Shown here: positions 24,060 through 36,116 of the stretch, in pieces
How the letters are laid out: the number at the start of each line of letters is the position of its first letter
How positions within the stretch are numbered: position 1 is the stretch's first letter
Assembly: GCA_012976225.1 (NCBI GenBank)
Contig: JAAVVG010000002.1
Coordinates: forward strand, 558,001-622,000
Reading direction: 5' to 3'
Origin: Golubevia sp. BC0850
Lineage: Eukaryota; Basidiomycota; Exobasidiomycetes; Golubeviales; Golubeviaceae
DNA: 64,000 bases
Position numbers and translations under genes: made by a program
Notes under the pieces: model-generated
What the model was told of the DNA's origin: nothing
Databases searched by the model: none
The model's input: the letters and a program-made list of their open reading frames with translations, nothing else

Positions 24060-24795
24060 CTAGGCTGCTTCGAGATTTCGGTCAAGGAATTTCTTGATTT
24101 GAGCAGTCAGCTTTTGTCTGACATCAGCTGGGAGCGATTCTATCGAGGTAATAGGGGTAAGAGGGGAGGAGGGGAACGAATGAGACAAAGGTTGGGCTTG
24201 TTGAAGATGGACCTCGACGTCGAGCTTGCAAGTGACTGATTCTGACTAGTAGAACTTTCATCATTACTAACCCCGTGCATGTGGACCCAGTTCAGCGAGT
24301 AGCTCATGAAGTTTCAGAGGTTGAGCTTCCTTTGCACGATCTGTTCACAGCTCATCCCATGGTTTGGAGAGGAGAGAGGGCAGGCAGATGTCAAAACAGA
24401 TCCGTAGACCTACGCAATTCAACAATCGCTTCAAATTAGGACTTCACAGAGCCGCATTGAACAGGAACCACGCCCCGACTTCGTCGAGAGAACCCACCTG
24501 CAGCGTGAGCACGAAAGCCAGCCTCCCACCGACAGTCTTCTAACGATCGCTTGAGGGATGCCAGTAGTCTGTACCAGAGTGGAAGAGATCATGAAAGAGA
24601 TGTAAAGATTAGACGGAAGTTCAAAAGGGGGAGATGGTTTCAAGAGGTCAAAGTTCAGCATGCAGAGATAGATTAGAGCTCTGCGCTCTCCTGCCACAGA
24701 ACTTGATGTTGAACTTACCTGTCCCATTCTCCAGTTTGAACCAATCTCTCATGAAGAGCATTTTGTAAGGCTTCAGTCTCTGCTTCGGAAGCCAT
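24060..24795 (-). CDS. SUS1: SUS1/ENY2 subunit of SAGA DUB module and TREX-2
   Basis: Four very short exons (24795-24719, 24568-24498, 24340-24272, 24139-24060) give 98 aa, the family's usual length. The helices match ENY2/Sus1: ALHERLVQTGEWDRLLASLK, LEDCRWEAGFRAHA, LKLHELLAELGPHARESLPA and VRQKLTAQIKKFL. Sus1 bridges histone H2B deubiquitination in SAGA and mRNA export in TREX-2. Splitting this tiny gene by three introns is notable, since yeast SUS1 is also one of the few yeast genes with two introns. Intron 3 has a GTTAGT donor and intron 2 GTGGGT. It is divergent from GEM1, with 264 bp between starts. Confidence 0.9.
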
Positions 24796-25059
24796 CGTTT
24801 GGAGGAGACGACAAGACAAGATGATCTTGACACTTCCAGATTTTCCTCTCCAGCCGCTGCCACTATCAGCTTGTTCTACTTTGAATCGCTTCTACTTCAT
24901 CATTTCAATACCCTTCACTTTCATTCTTCAAACTAACAATCAAAAGAAAGGCCAGTCCTTCAACCTGAACTCAAGACCTCCAACCTTTACCTCTACTTGC
25001 CCTTCTACTCAATCAGTGCTCAACACAACTAGCGCAGCGCCTCCAGATAAGCTCAAGAG

Positions 25060-27798
25060 ATGAGAAGGGATGTTAGAATTGTCTTAGTAGGAGATGAAGA
25101 CTCGGGTAAATCTTCACTCATCACGAGTCTAATCAAAGAATCTTTTGTGGATAGAGTCCAACCTGTCTTACCAGAGATCTCTTTACCTCCAGAGGTAGCT
25201 CCAGAGGGAGTCTTGACAAAAATCATCGATACCAGTTGTGAGTCTTCGTAACGAGTAGAATCAAGGCCATCCTCACAAAAGATGAGAGGGAGAAAGCTAG
25301 ATTCTGGTGAAAGTCGAAAAAAGTCGGTTAGCTACGGAACGGAAGCTAGCCTCTCCCTGCCGACTGGCTATGGCGGAATGGAAAGAACTGATTTTGATAG
25401 ACACTGTATGCTCTCAGTATAGCATCAAGCTCCAGTTCCAGAGAGGCAGGAGATCAGAAGGGCTCTCTCTCTCCTTCCCCGGCCTATCTCAATCTTCTCA
25501 GTTCTCAACCCACTCACTCTCAACTCTGCCTTCCATCTTTCTCTATCTCAACCTCGATTACAGCTCTTCCTGCAAACCGAGCTCATCTAGAAGCTGAAAT
25601 TCGAAGATCAAACGTAATATGCATTGTCTACTCTATCTCTGCTCCAACTTCTTTCGACCGGATACCAACCTATTGGCTACCATACATTCGATCCTTAGGA
25701 GTCAACGTTCCAGTAATTCTAGTTGGAAACAAGATCGATTTAAGATCCGGTTCAGTGACGAATTCAGCTTTAGAAGATGAACTATCTCCGGTAATGGCAG
25801 AATTCAAAGAAGTAGAAACCTGTGTCGAATGTTCAGCAAAACAACAACTCAACGTTTCAGAAGTCTTCTACTTTGCACAAAAAGCAGTGGTCTATCCTAC
25901 AGCTCCGCTTTACGATTCCAGAGAGCATAGACTAAAACCAGCTTGTGTGGACGCTTTAAGAAGGATTTTTAGACTTTGTGATTCTGATAAGGACTCACTA
26001 TTGAACGATAATGAATTAAATGACTTCCAACGTAAATGTTTTGACTCGCCATTACAGTCGCAGGAATTGGAAGGGATTAAAGATTTAGTTTTACAAGCTC
26101 CAGTTGAAGGGACTAGCAGATTTCCTTATGATCATTTATCTGCTTATGGAGGTTCAAATGCAAGTCATAGGCAATCGCCGAATAGCACAGAGAGTCAAGC
26201 TAGAAATCAAAACCACCCACACTTGAGAAGTGGAAGTTTGACTTTGGCTGGGTTTTTATATCTTCATACGTTGTTCATTCAGAGGGGAAGATTGGAAACT
26301 ACCTGGACTGTTCTAAGAACATTTGGTTATGGATTTGATTTAACTTTAGAAGATTCTTTTGTTAGACCTTCCTTCAATGTCCCTGCTGAATGTTCAGTTG
26401 AACTTTCACCTCACGGATATCAATTCTTAACCGATGTTTTCGAAGTTCACGACAAAGATAGAGATGGAGCTTTGTCTCAGAAAGAACTGAAGTCCTTGTT
26501 CCTAACTGCTCCAGAAGGGAAGCATCCATTTAGTAACAAAGACCCAACATCAAATGAAATTGAAGGAGAAGGATTCCCAAATACTACGACGATAACGGAC
26601 GAAAATGGAGCCATCACTCTTCAAGGTTGGTTAGCTCAGTGGAGTATGTTAACTTTGTTAGATCATAAGACCACTTTGGCTTATCTAGCATATTTAGGTT
26701 ATCCTTCCTTTCCACTTTCAACAAGTCATCTAGATTCTAAATCTGGTAATGCTGCTGGATCTAAATTCTCCTTCGGGAAAAGCAATGGTCCTCCAACTCC
26801 AATTCCTTTATCAAGCAATAGAAAAAACGGGAAGAGTTCGGTCAAACCCTCTCCTCCTGACACTACTTCTGCGCTAAAAGTCACCAAGCCTAGGAAAGTC
26901 GACAGGAAGAAAAAGGGTAAGATCCAGAGAAACGTTCTGTTGGGTTACGTTTTTGGAGCGGCTGGATCTGGAAAAACTAGTCTACTTAGACACATGATTA
27001 GACCTAGTGCTACTGATCATTGTGAAAAGGGATATGAACCTACTAATACTGTTCAGAGCGTCGTTACTACGGTGGAGCACATGGGAGCGGAGAAGTACTT
27101 GGTCGTGAGTAGAACTCGATTAGTGAACCTTTGATTCGGAATTGGAGCTGACATGATCTCGCTCTCTTTTCTCGCAGCTTCAAGAATTCGGTTCAAGATC
27201 AAGAGAAGAGGTAGAAATCCTGAGGTCATCTTCGAAACTTTCAACTGCAGACATCATTCTCTACGTCTATGATTCTTCAGACACGAATTCTTTCTCCTAC
27301 ATTTCAAACCTTAGACAACAATATCCACTTCTAAACCAAATTCCGTGTTTGTTCATTGCAACGAAAGCCGATCTAGATCTAGCCCAACAGAGGCATGAAG
27401 TTCAACCCGATATTTACTGTCAAAAGTTAGGTTTAAACATTCCTTCACTTTCAACAACCAACTCTACTGGAAGCAATAACTTCTCAGGTCCGATTTCTAT
27501 CTCCATCAAATACAATCAAACTGCGGATCTTTATTCTGTTATTTGTTCGATAGCTCTAGATCCAAGAGGTGCGATTATTGGTGAAAACGATAGAAGCGCT
27601 TTGTCTTATGCTAATTCAAGGGGTAGGTTTCTACTTTACGTTGGAGTTGTCCTTTTGGGTGGAAGTGTGGCGGTTTATTCTATGAGGTCAATCTCTCCAG
27701 GTCTGAATTTGAGTTTGGGGAAATGGAAAGAAAGTTTGAGTGGGAGTGGGAATGAGGGTGGCAGTAGCTGGTTGAATTGGTTGAGATCGAGTATGTGA
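25060..27798 (+). CDS. GEM1: mitochondrial Rho GTPase Miro/Gem1
   Basis: Tail-anchored outer-mitochondrial-membrane GTPase and regulator of ER-mitochondria contacts and mitochondrial inheritance. Three exons (25060-25237, 25564-27104, 27178-27798) give 779 aa. First GTPase: [22 protein letters not shown] and [12 protein letters not shown]-hand 1 is [15 protein letters not shown]-hand 2 [13 protein letters not shown], each with its ligand helix ([32 protein letters not shown]). Second GTPase: [23 protein letters not shown] and ATKADL. The C-terminal anchor is [19 protein letters not shown], followed by a Ser/Gly-rich tail. A Ser/Lys-rich linker precedes the second GTPase. The first loop DEDSGKSS fits a functional P-loop. 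Length is slightly above the usual 620-660 because of linkers and the tail. Intron 1 is 326 nt. Confidence 0.96.
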
Positions 27799-28133
27799 TC
27801 CTGATGTACTTCTCATCTAACTGAACAGTCGATGCTTTTCATTTTCTAGAAGAGTGAAGTGTAGAAAGTAGCGGAAGTTACCTGCCTCCAGTTCACCTTC
27901 GGCTCGATCTCTCGCTTGTGAAACAATTGCTTTTGTTTCAGAAATCATAAGATACATTTGGATGGAGCTGAAACTGAAGAATCACGTAACACAGGTCGAG
28001 CAAATGGTCTCCGTCCCTCCGTGTCACACCGTCAACGAATGTGCTTCTTCCCTTTTTAGGTTCTAACCCTCCTCCTCTGTCCAACTCATGTTCTCTCGAG
28101 ATGCTTCCTATCTTTTGGAGAACGCCTGCTAAA
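27799..28133. other. convergent intergenic region GEM1 / LRR-like locus
   Basis: About 335 bp between two 3' ends. I see no gene or RNA. Terminator signals cannot be placed with confidence. Confidence 0.5.
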
Positions 28134-29617
28134 TCACCCAGATGCTATCATAGCCTTTGACGATACTTGAAGCCTGAAGACCGCTTGGATAGGTGACTCT
28201 TGTGTGACACAAAGAAACACCAATGAAGTGAAAGCTTTCCCATCCTTCAACCCTTCGACCTTCTTTAAAGCACTTGAATTTTTTGCTTTTGTAACTGCCT
28301 GATGGATAGTAAATCTCAATAACCTCGTATGGCTAATGCTTAAAACGTGTGTTAGGAACTTGAGCTGATCTGAGGTTGTTGGAACATCTTCGTATTCGTC
28401 GGTCAAAATCTCCATGTACCTGAGCTTGGGAGCGGAGATATTGGAAAAGAATCTATAAATCGAAGGAGTAACCGATGTGAAGTTCAGGGCTTCTAGGTTG
28501 GGGAAAAGAGCGCTAGACGGCTCCCATATATTTTCAATGCTTCCGACGTTACGTAATTCTATGATCCTGAGAGCTGAAGTTGGAGCTTCTATTAGTTGGG
28601 TAGGATTGTTCACATAGTAGGTTGGCCTCTGTCCTGTTATATCTCCAGAATCATCTTTAAGACTCAGCTCCTCTATCCCGTTTCCGCTCCATTCAGCTAG
28701 CACCTCCTATTCAATCTGATAGCTCGAACATGCCAAACCGAGAACTTCAAGCTGGACAGGGACAATCTGTACTGGTTTCTCCATAAACGGAATATGTCCT
28801 CTTGGATTAGGTCTTCCAAAACTGTGACTTGATAGTGTAAGTGCTGTAAGATGAGGACAGTTCCAAACATAATTCCAAAATCCAGGTTCCACCAAGAAGT
28901 CAAATGTTTGTAGATCCAGCTTGCGAATCGTTTGACTTGAATGTAGAAGCTCTTCCAAAAGTCTTTCCGCCTCCTCATCATCGTTGTGGCCCATCTCTAC
29001 CATCGTGTTAGCGTTGAAGCACGTTAATCCTCTTCCAGTAAACTCTCCAATCTCCTGAATCATCGGAACGAGTTCATGCTCATTGAAACGCGAACCGAAG
29101 TAAGACGATTGCAGAGTGAACTTTTTGTAGGAAGGTAGTTCACCTCCAGACTCAATAGAGATACAAATTGGAAAGTTGATTAAAACTGTTTGGAGACTTG
29201 GAAGATTTCTCAAATGAACGAGGATGGGTAAAAGAATTGCTGTGCCGTCATCATCCTGCACGTTAAAGGCCAAGACCATCGATCTGAGATTGTTCTTTGA
29301 GAGCTGAAGTGTGTCGAACACTCCCGATAGCAACGTTGATTTGAAATCTCCCAGCTCTAAACTAACTTTGGTAACTTTGTGATGAGAGAGAGAGCATAGT
29401 CGATAAAGGTGTAAAGGTGTTGAATAATTTGAGCTCCTATTGCCCTGATCAGATCGATTTCTTGATGGAGTGCAGGATTCGAATTGACAATTTGCCTCGA
29501 GGCGTTGCTAACTGCTGAGGATTGGGCTACAGTACTTGGAGTTTGAGAGAGGAGATGAAGTTGGGCGAAAATTTCGGCTCGAAGAGCTAGGAGCGGGTCG
29601 GTTGGCGTTGCTGTCAT
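28134..29617 (-). pseudogene. LRR-like protein gene with interrupted reading frame
   Basis: Not assigned to a family. From ATG 29617 a short leader (MTATPTDPLLALRAEIFAQL) runs to about 29357, where the frame changes. The main frame then reads HKVTKVSLELGDFKSTLL, LRSMVLAFNV, LRNLPSLQTVLINFP, IRKLDLQTFDF, HLTALTLSSHSFG, VQLEVLGLACSS, then an in-frame TAG at 28707-28709, then IEELSLKDD, LRIIELRNVGS, LFPNLEALNFTSV and LRYMEILTDEYED to the stop at 28134. The alternating Leu pattern suggests leucine-rich repeats as in fungal F-box/LRR proteins; no F-box is clear. The first change could be a 68-nt intron (GTTAGC donor), and the stop could be removed by an in-frame 66-nt GT..TAG intron, but the LRR pattern reads straight across. 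Either recent decay, a sequence error, or atypical introns. Confidence 0.5.
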
Positions 29618-30018
29618 GATGGTCGTTGGTAAGTGACTAGAACGGTCGATGTCGATTTGATGAGGGGGAAGAATCAAAGAGGAGGATCAAGCGACAAGAG
29701 AGGAGACGAAGGAAGATTTTCTTGATGAGTACACTTGATCAATATCTCAGGACGAGAATCGATTGTTTGACATGCCTAATTAAAAAAAACCCCCTCAAAG
29801 ACGCGAATAAGTAGTGTTTCCTGTCTTTGTCTCTTGGAAATTTTTGCGGAGGAAAGCTATGTACATCGGAATCGGGCCGCTTGGCTTGCGTAACTTGCGG
29901 CGATTCTGTTTTACCTACAACTACTTAACCTCATTGTGATTTTGCTCTTCATCTTTTTCCTCCTTTCTCAATTCTTTCCATCTCCCTCCCTAAGACTTCT
30001 ACTCTCAACTCTCTCAAC
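29618..30018. other. divergent region upstream of polyol dehydrogenase
   Basis: About 400 bp between the LRR-like locus and the dehydrogenase, presumably holding the promoter of the latter. The last 80 bp before the ATG are strongly CT-rich, a common fungal leader feature. Nothing else is recognised. Confidence 0.45.
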
Positions 30019-31981
30019 ATGGCTCCAACCGCAACCGCAACCGCAACCGACAACTCTTCATGCTGTTCTAACTTGAAAGAGAACTTGACTCTGTTGTAAG
30101 TCATCGCACACGACACTTCTTCTCTCCCTATCTTCGCAGCCCAATCCTACTGATCTTATCTCATTCTCATTTTCTCTTGTCCTTCTCAGCGCTACTCACG
30201 ATTCTAAGCTAGAGCTTCTCAAGACTCCCACTCCAAAGCCAGGCCCAGGCGAGGCTCTCGTCCACGTCAAAGCTACCGGGTTCGTACATTAGCAACTAAC
30301 TCTCGGAACTTAGAAAGAAGAGGGGAAGAACCTAATGCTCTCGAGAGTGTAGACTAAGAGCTCCGCTTCTCAATCTTCCATTTCGTGTGCTCACATTCTC
30401 CACTTCGATCTCGCCTGTTTCCTGCAGAGTCTGTGGTTCTGACGTTCACTTCTGGCAGCATGGTGAGTATTTCAATTAGGAATCTCTTCGCCAAACCCAA
30501 GCAATCTTCTCGAATCCAATTTGATCGTCGCGGGACTCACTCCTTCTTTCCCTCGCTCTGCTCAGCTGGTCTCGGCCCTTGGAAGATCACAGACAAGACC
30601 GCTTTGGGTCACGAATCTGGAGGAATTGTCATCGCAGTCGGAGAGAATGTTCACAATGTTAAGCCAGGCGACAGAGTTGCCATCGAGCCTGGTGTGCCTT
30701 GTGGAAAAGCCACTTGCAACAATTGCTTGACTGGACAATACAATCTCTGCCCTCAAGTTGACTTGTGAGTACCTACAGCTGAAATCCCTTCGAAGGGACC
30801 CGCTCTTGACTGACCTATTCTCTTCTTCTCCTTTTCTCTTCTTTCCAGCTTCTCGGTCCCACCCAAGAATGGAACTCTCACTCGTCATCATATCCACCCA
30901 GCCGGTTGGTTACACAAGTGCCCAGATTCTCTCTCGTGAGTGATGGTAAATTATGAAATCAATCTCTCTTCTCTCTATGCATTGAATATGGAGCAGCTGA
31001 TTCTTGTCTTTCTCTTTCTCCCTCTCTCCTAACAGATACGAAGAAATCGCCTGTCTCGAACCTCTATCAGTCTGCCTCCACGCCACTCAGCAAGCTGACA
31101 TTAGACTTGGAACTCCAACTTTGATCTGTGGAGCTGGTCCAATCGGAATCGTCCAGTTACTTTGCGCCTCAGCTGCCGGAGCCTCTCCAATCGGTAAGTA
31201 AGCTCCTTCAGAGTATTTTATGAAGCAGATCAAGGTACAAGGAGAGAGGTAGCATCATTTTCACTTACCTCAACATCTTCTCTTTCCAAGTTTTGACCGA
31301 CATGCTTCAGAATCGCTTGGATTTCGCCAAAACTCTGGTTCCAGATGTAGTCACCTACCAAGTCGATCCAAAGAAGACTCCAGAAGTGGCCGCCAAGGAC
31401 ATCATTTCTCTGTTCACTGAAGCTTGCTCTGGAGTAGGTGGAAGCGGACCCAATGGAGAAGTCTACCCATCGATTTCAATGGAATGTACCGGAGTCGAGA
31501 GCTCTATCGGAACGGCTTGCTGTGAGTTGCGATTTTGCCTTTCGAGATCCCTCCCACTCCATCTGACCTCTATCTTCTTCCTTTCCTCTTTCACAGACGC
31601 TACCAAGACTGGGGGTCTAGTTTTCGTCATTGGAGTTGGAAAATCACACCTCAACTTCCCATTCATGCACTGCTCTACCAATGAGATCGCAATCAAGTTC
31701 CTCTTCAGGTAAGTCTAGGGGATTGATTTCCAGTCCCTGGCTTCCCTCCACCTTTCCCAAGGTTCAGCGTTCTGATCTCGTCACTCTTCCTCTCATTCCG
31801 TGTCTCCTTCTTCAGATACAAGGACACCTGGCCAAGGGCTATCCGATTGGTTGCCTCTGGAAAGATCGACATCAAGAAAATTGTGACTGCTCGATTCCCG
31901 CTCGAAGAGGCTAAGGCCGCTGTGGAGCACGCTGCTGACAGAACCAAGTTTAGTGTCAAGACCATTATTCTCGACGAATAA
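30019..31981 (+). CDS. zinc-dependent polyol dehydrogenase, L-arabinitol 4-dehydrogenase type
   Basis: Nine exons (30019-30095, 30190-30279, 30428-30462, 30566-30764, 30849-30935, 31036-31193, 31291-31521, 31597-31708, 31816-31981) give 384 aa. MDR fold: [12 protein letters not shown] (catalytic Cys), [64 protein letters not shown] and then LTDM, whose Asp after the second strand favours NAD+. These features match fungal L-arabinitol 4-dehydrogenases of the pentose catabolic pathway, with sorbitol/xylitol dehydrogenase as alternatives. The structural-zinc Cys cluster reads [17 protein letters not shown], with CxxxxC instead of the usual CxxC at its start. The N-terminus has a TATATAT stretch from a GCAACC repeat. 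Intron 2 has an unusual GTTCGT donor. It is convergent with ARH1, with 237 bp between stops. Confidence 0.88.
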
Positions 31982-32218
31982 GTCGTTCCGACCCGCCTCC
32001 CTTCCAATTACGATACGATCTCCCTTCTTCAGATTTCTTCTCACTTGTTATCTCCATTCTCCAGTCATGCACATTTTTAGCCGTCTCACAGAAACACACA
32101 ATAGAACATCTTCCTATAAATTTTCTGAATGAGTGATGAATTGAATATTGAGTTTTAGTTACATGAGATGATGACGATGATGAGACAAGAGCACGTGGAA
32201 AAGCAGAGGGAAAAGGCA

Positions 32219-34407
32219 TCATTGCAAGAAATCTAGCATGCTCTTGACCGCTGCGAACAGTCGAATGAAGGAGAGAGACTAATTAGTAAACGTATCAAGG
32301 AGGTCAAAGGGCAGAAAGAACGAAACACACTCACAAAGCAATTTCTCTCTCAACTTGCCTAACTCCTTTCCCTGACGAAGCTCCTCTGTGTCAAGTCTCT
32401 TCCAGTCTTGATAGGAGACCACCCGTTGCTGAGTGTCAGAGAGTTCTGGAGGTGAAGAGGAGGAGTCGAAGAAGTTCTCACTGCCTTGCAATCCAAGCTT
32501 GGAACTCAAACTCTTCTGCTGATCAGCAGCTGTCGATCGCCAATCGGAGGTGATCAGATCTGCTACCGAGTAAGCGTCGTACATTGTAGAAGCGATGACT
32601 CCCACTGGACCTCTAGCTAGCCAACCCGAGACGTAAATTCCAGGTATGACGGAAGAAGCTGACGATGGAAGTAGAACCCTCCCAGAGGAGTTGGGGATGA
32701 GATGCTGCTTGGAGTCGAAAGGAAGTTGGAAAGTGGTAGACTGTGTAGTTGATATTGAGGTTGGATTTGAGGTTTGATTCCCGTCCAAGGGCGTACTTCG
32801 GTAGCCGACGCTCGAGACGATCATGTCGGTAGAGGTCGCCTCGGTTTGTCCAGTTGGCTTGGCCGCGTGAACGTTCGGAGTAACAGAAGCTATCGATCCT
32901 GAGGGGTCCGGATCGTTTCCCCAAGCTGCAGTCCGAGCGGCGAGACTCTTCTCCTCCTCGGTGCTTGGAGGCAGAGGTGAATTTGAGGTCGAGGCTTCCG
33001 TTGATGGAGGTTTGGAGAAAGAGGTTACGTTCCATTCTACTCTTCGGACCGCAGCTACTCCCTGAGCATCTTGAGCAGTTCCTTCTTGAGATTTGAAAGC
33101 TTTGGGAGCTCTGAAGAAGTTCAATCCCCAACTACTCTGGCCATCGTCTCCAGCCTTGAAGGTCTCCTTGCTTCCTTTCTTCAAAAGGTCCAAAAGTCTC
33201 TTCCTGACCCTGGCTTCACTTTTCCCTTCAGATCTTCCAGCCTGTTCGTCTTCCTTCTCTTTCACCTCAACCTCTTCCCTAGCGTCCTGCAGCTCTTGCT
33301 CCGGCACCCCAGAAAATGAGATTCCTTCCAAAGCCATCATCTCCCTGACTTCCTTATTCGTCATGGCCAATTGAGCAGGTCCTCTCCTTGCGAAAACGTC
33401 TACTCTCTTGATATTTGAAGAAGAGAGTGAAGCTAAGACTGGCTCTGGAACGTCCGTCTTGGCGAGAGCCTCTCTGTTTGAAGAAGAAGAGTTTGAAACT
33501 AGGAGGGAAGCTCTCAGAACAATCCTCGCCACGTCCAAAGCTACGTTTCCTGCCCCGACGACCGTCATGTGATTATTCGAGGAAGATGAAGGAAATTCAG
33601 GGAAGGAGATTCTTCTCCAAGGAGCCTGGCTTAACAAGTTCTCGTCGTGGGCTGCAGGGTGTCCGTTGTACCAATTGACGAAATCTAGTGCTGAGTGAAC
33701 ATTTGCTAGCTCTCCAGGATCCGAGCCAGGTATTCCAAGAGGTCGAGGCAGAGACGAACCATAAGATAGAAGCAGATGCGTGTAATGTGGAAGAAGGCTT
33801 GAGAGAGGTAGTTGAGTGGCATGAGCATAGTGATAGCTATCAGAATCGACCTGCGAGCTGCTCGAGGTGATGTTAACGTTTCCGAAGAATTTGAATCTTG
33901 GATCTTCAGCGACTGAATCGAATTTATGTTCTACATTCTGCGCTGACAGAAGCATGGAGGGAGTAGAGATGGGTAGGTAAAGTCAGTCTGGGTGGAGGAA
34001 GAGCTCGAGCTCTCAAGCTCATGATCTGAGCCGCATACGGGGATTTATCTAGCTGTTCAGATCCTCAGGGTGCTTTCCAAGTGCATAGAGATCTCTCGAG
34101 GACAAAGAGAGAGCTCCATGACTACATGACTCCTCATCTGTCCCAGCTCCTTCTTGTCCTTCCGCTCCAACTTTCGAGCTCTCTTGCCATTACGCACTTT
34201 TACATCTGGATGATCTGGAGCTACTCCATACCTGACCAAACCATGGGGAGTCGGTAGCCTCTCGTACATGTGCACCTGCACTTGAGCCTCATTTGAATCT
34301 GAAGGTAAAGATGATAGAACTCGAGCTGCAGCATAGAAAGCTGAGGGTCCAGATCCAATGATAGCTAGCTTCAGATGATTGCTTAGAAGCTGTTTGGTTG
34401 CTAACAT
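32219..34407 (-). CDS. ARH1: NADPH:adrenodoxin (ferredoxin) oxidoreductase, mitochondrial
   Basis: FAD enzyme that passes electrons from NADPH to mitochondrial ferredoxin for Fe-S cluster and heme A synthesis. Three exons (34407-34198, 33937-32335, 32250-32219) give 614 aa. The FAD Rossmann motif is AIIGSGPSAFYAAARVLSSL, followed by YERLPTPHGLVRYGVAPDHP; the NADPH motif is VVGAGNVALDVARIVL; then IYVSGWLARGPVGVIASTM near the C-terminus. The last exon (SVKSMLDFLQ) is reached through a GTGAGT donor that hides just before an apparent in-frame continuation. A charged Lys/Glu insertion (about 290-340) and Ser/Thr-rich stretches make it longer than yeast Arh1 (about 493 aa). It is divergent from another mitochondrial gene, with 188 bp between starts. 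Confidence 0.93.
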
Positions 34408-34595
34408 CTTTTCTTGAATGCTTTAGACTTGATTTGAATAGCTTGAGAAGTTAGAACTGACAATCATCTCGAGTCTTTTCGGAATCACAACTTCTTCTCA
34501 GCCAGACCATCATCCATTGTCCACTCCATTCTTGCGCTTTGAAGTCAAGTCATCTAGTAAGATCTCCCAACTCAACCTTGAATCAATTCATCGGC

Positions 34596-35641
34596 ATGTC
34601 ATTCGCTCGCTCTCTCAGAACTGTCTCAAGAAGGACACCACTCTCAATCTCCCGATCCTACGCTACTGAAGCTTCTGCTTCTCCTCTAGTCGGAACTCCT
34701 CCAGTTACTAGGCGGCCAGTCAGTATTCATTACTTCATCACTTTCTCAGTTCTCTCATCGGGATCGAGAAGTGAGCTCATCTCCTCTCCCTCCTCCTCCT
34801 TTGTTCTGTTCACAGGCTTCCTTCAGAGGCACTTTTCTGGGATTCCTAGTCGGTTTCAGCGCTGCCTCAGCCTATGGATACTCTCATCTTTTACAAGAAT
34901 ATAACCATGCTTCAAGTTTGATGTTGGCTTCAGTCGAGGAATTGCAAGGTAGCACTAACAAGGTGAGCTACGCATCTCGAAACGAGGCAAGATTGCAAGA
35001 TGAGAGATGAGTGGAAAGAGCCTTCTTTGAGAAGGAAAGGCAAGATGATGACCTGATCATTTGATATCTATCAGACGAGGCTTTGTTCTTGGTCTTTTAG
35101 ACGGAGGGACTAGATCAGTAGGGACAGCAATTGAGATGAGGCATCAGGTGGAGATGAGACGAGAAACTCTCATGAGTCTGTGTAATCCTCGGTAGCAATC
35201 GGTGTGGATCTGAAATCGAGAGGAACTCTCTGCTTTCTATCTTAGTCAAGGTCAATCTACGCAGGAAGTCTTCGACTCGAAAGAGCAGCCAGCGTCAAGA
35301 CCTTCTCCCTTCCTTCCTCCATCCTCTCTTTCTCTCTCCTCCAACTAAACCCTCCCCCCTTCTTCTTCCTCCTCTTTTCTCCCCACTCTTCTTCTCTACA
35401 GATCTCCTCTCACCTCCAACGTCTCTCAACCTTAGAATCCGACCTAAAGTCCTTACGTTCCTCAACTTCCTCAAAAGATGATCTCTCAAGCAATCGTACT
35501 GAGATGAAAGCCGTCTATGAGGGTTTACATGAAGACGTTTTGGCTCTTAAAAATAGGATCTGGGGTGTAGAGAAAGATTTGAATGAGAGTTTGAAGGGTG
35601 TTGGAGCTAGAGGGGTTTTTGGAAAACCTAGAGAGGTTTAA
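34596..35641 (+). CDS. small mitochondrial membrane/coiled-coil protein, unknown function
   Basis: Three exons (34596-34718, 34816-34962, 35402-35641) give 169 aa. The N-terminus (SFARSLRTVSRRTPLSISRS) is a clear basic presequence ending near YATEAS. One membrane helix follows (FLGFLVGFSAASAYGYSHLL), then a helical, heptad-rich tail (SSHLQRLSTLESDLKSLRSS; VYEGLHEDVLALKNRIW) ending GKPREV. This is the layout of single-span inner-membrane proteins with a coiled coil. I do not recognise a named family. Intron 2 (439 nt) is much longer than the local norm, and intron 1 has a GTCAGT donor. It shares a 188-bp divergent promoter with ARH1. Confidence 0.8.
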
Positions 35642-36116
35642 AGATGAGAGGGAGGCTTGGGGGAAGAATCTAAAGGAGAGGTGATGGCGGGGAAGGAACG
35701 CCAATTCAAAGAGAGTAGATGAAGGCGAAATGGAGAAGGGTCACGGAAAACCTTTCGAGGGCATGTTTGATAGATTTATTTTCCTGGAAACAAATGGAGT
35801 TTTGGTCATTTAGAATTCGTCGAACTCTAAGCTCGAAGATTATCATGGAATGTTTAGTGTTGCTAGTTCCTGAAAAATCTGCTCTTTATAATCTGCCAAT
35901 GAGAGGTTAGGAGTCGTTTGAGCGCCCGAGCACTCGATGTTTACGCCTCGACCACCTTGTTTTCCGGAGCACGAGAAATGAATTGATCCTTTGCAAGGGC
36001 AATTTCTGTTCATTGACGAGCTCCAATCGATTACAGGGGAAAACACGACGCATATTTGACCCGGGCGGGAGGGGTTACAGAACTTGACTTGAGAAACGCA
36101 GGAAAGAGTCAAATCA
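35642..36116. other. convergent intergenic region
   Basis: About 475 bp between the 3' ends of the mitochondrial coiled-coil gene and the photolyase gene. I see no tRNA-like arms or coding exon. Weak open frames on both strands have no features. Confidence 0.5.

Noticed and set aside
30019-30060. GCAACC tandem repeat at the start of the polyol dehydrogenase as a regulatory repeat
   Set aside because: It lies within the coding sequence and encodes Ala-Thr dipeptides; there is no reason to assign another role.
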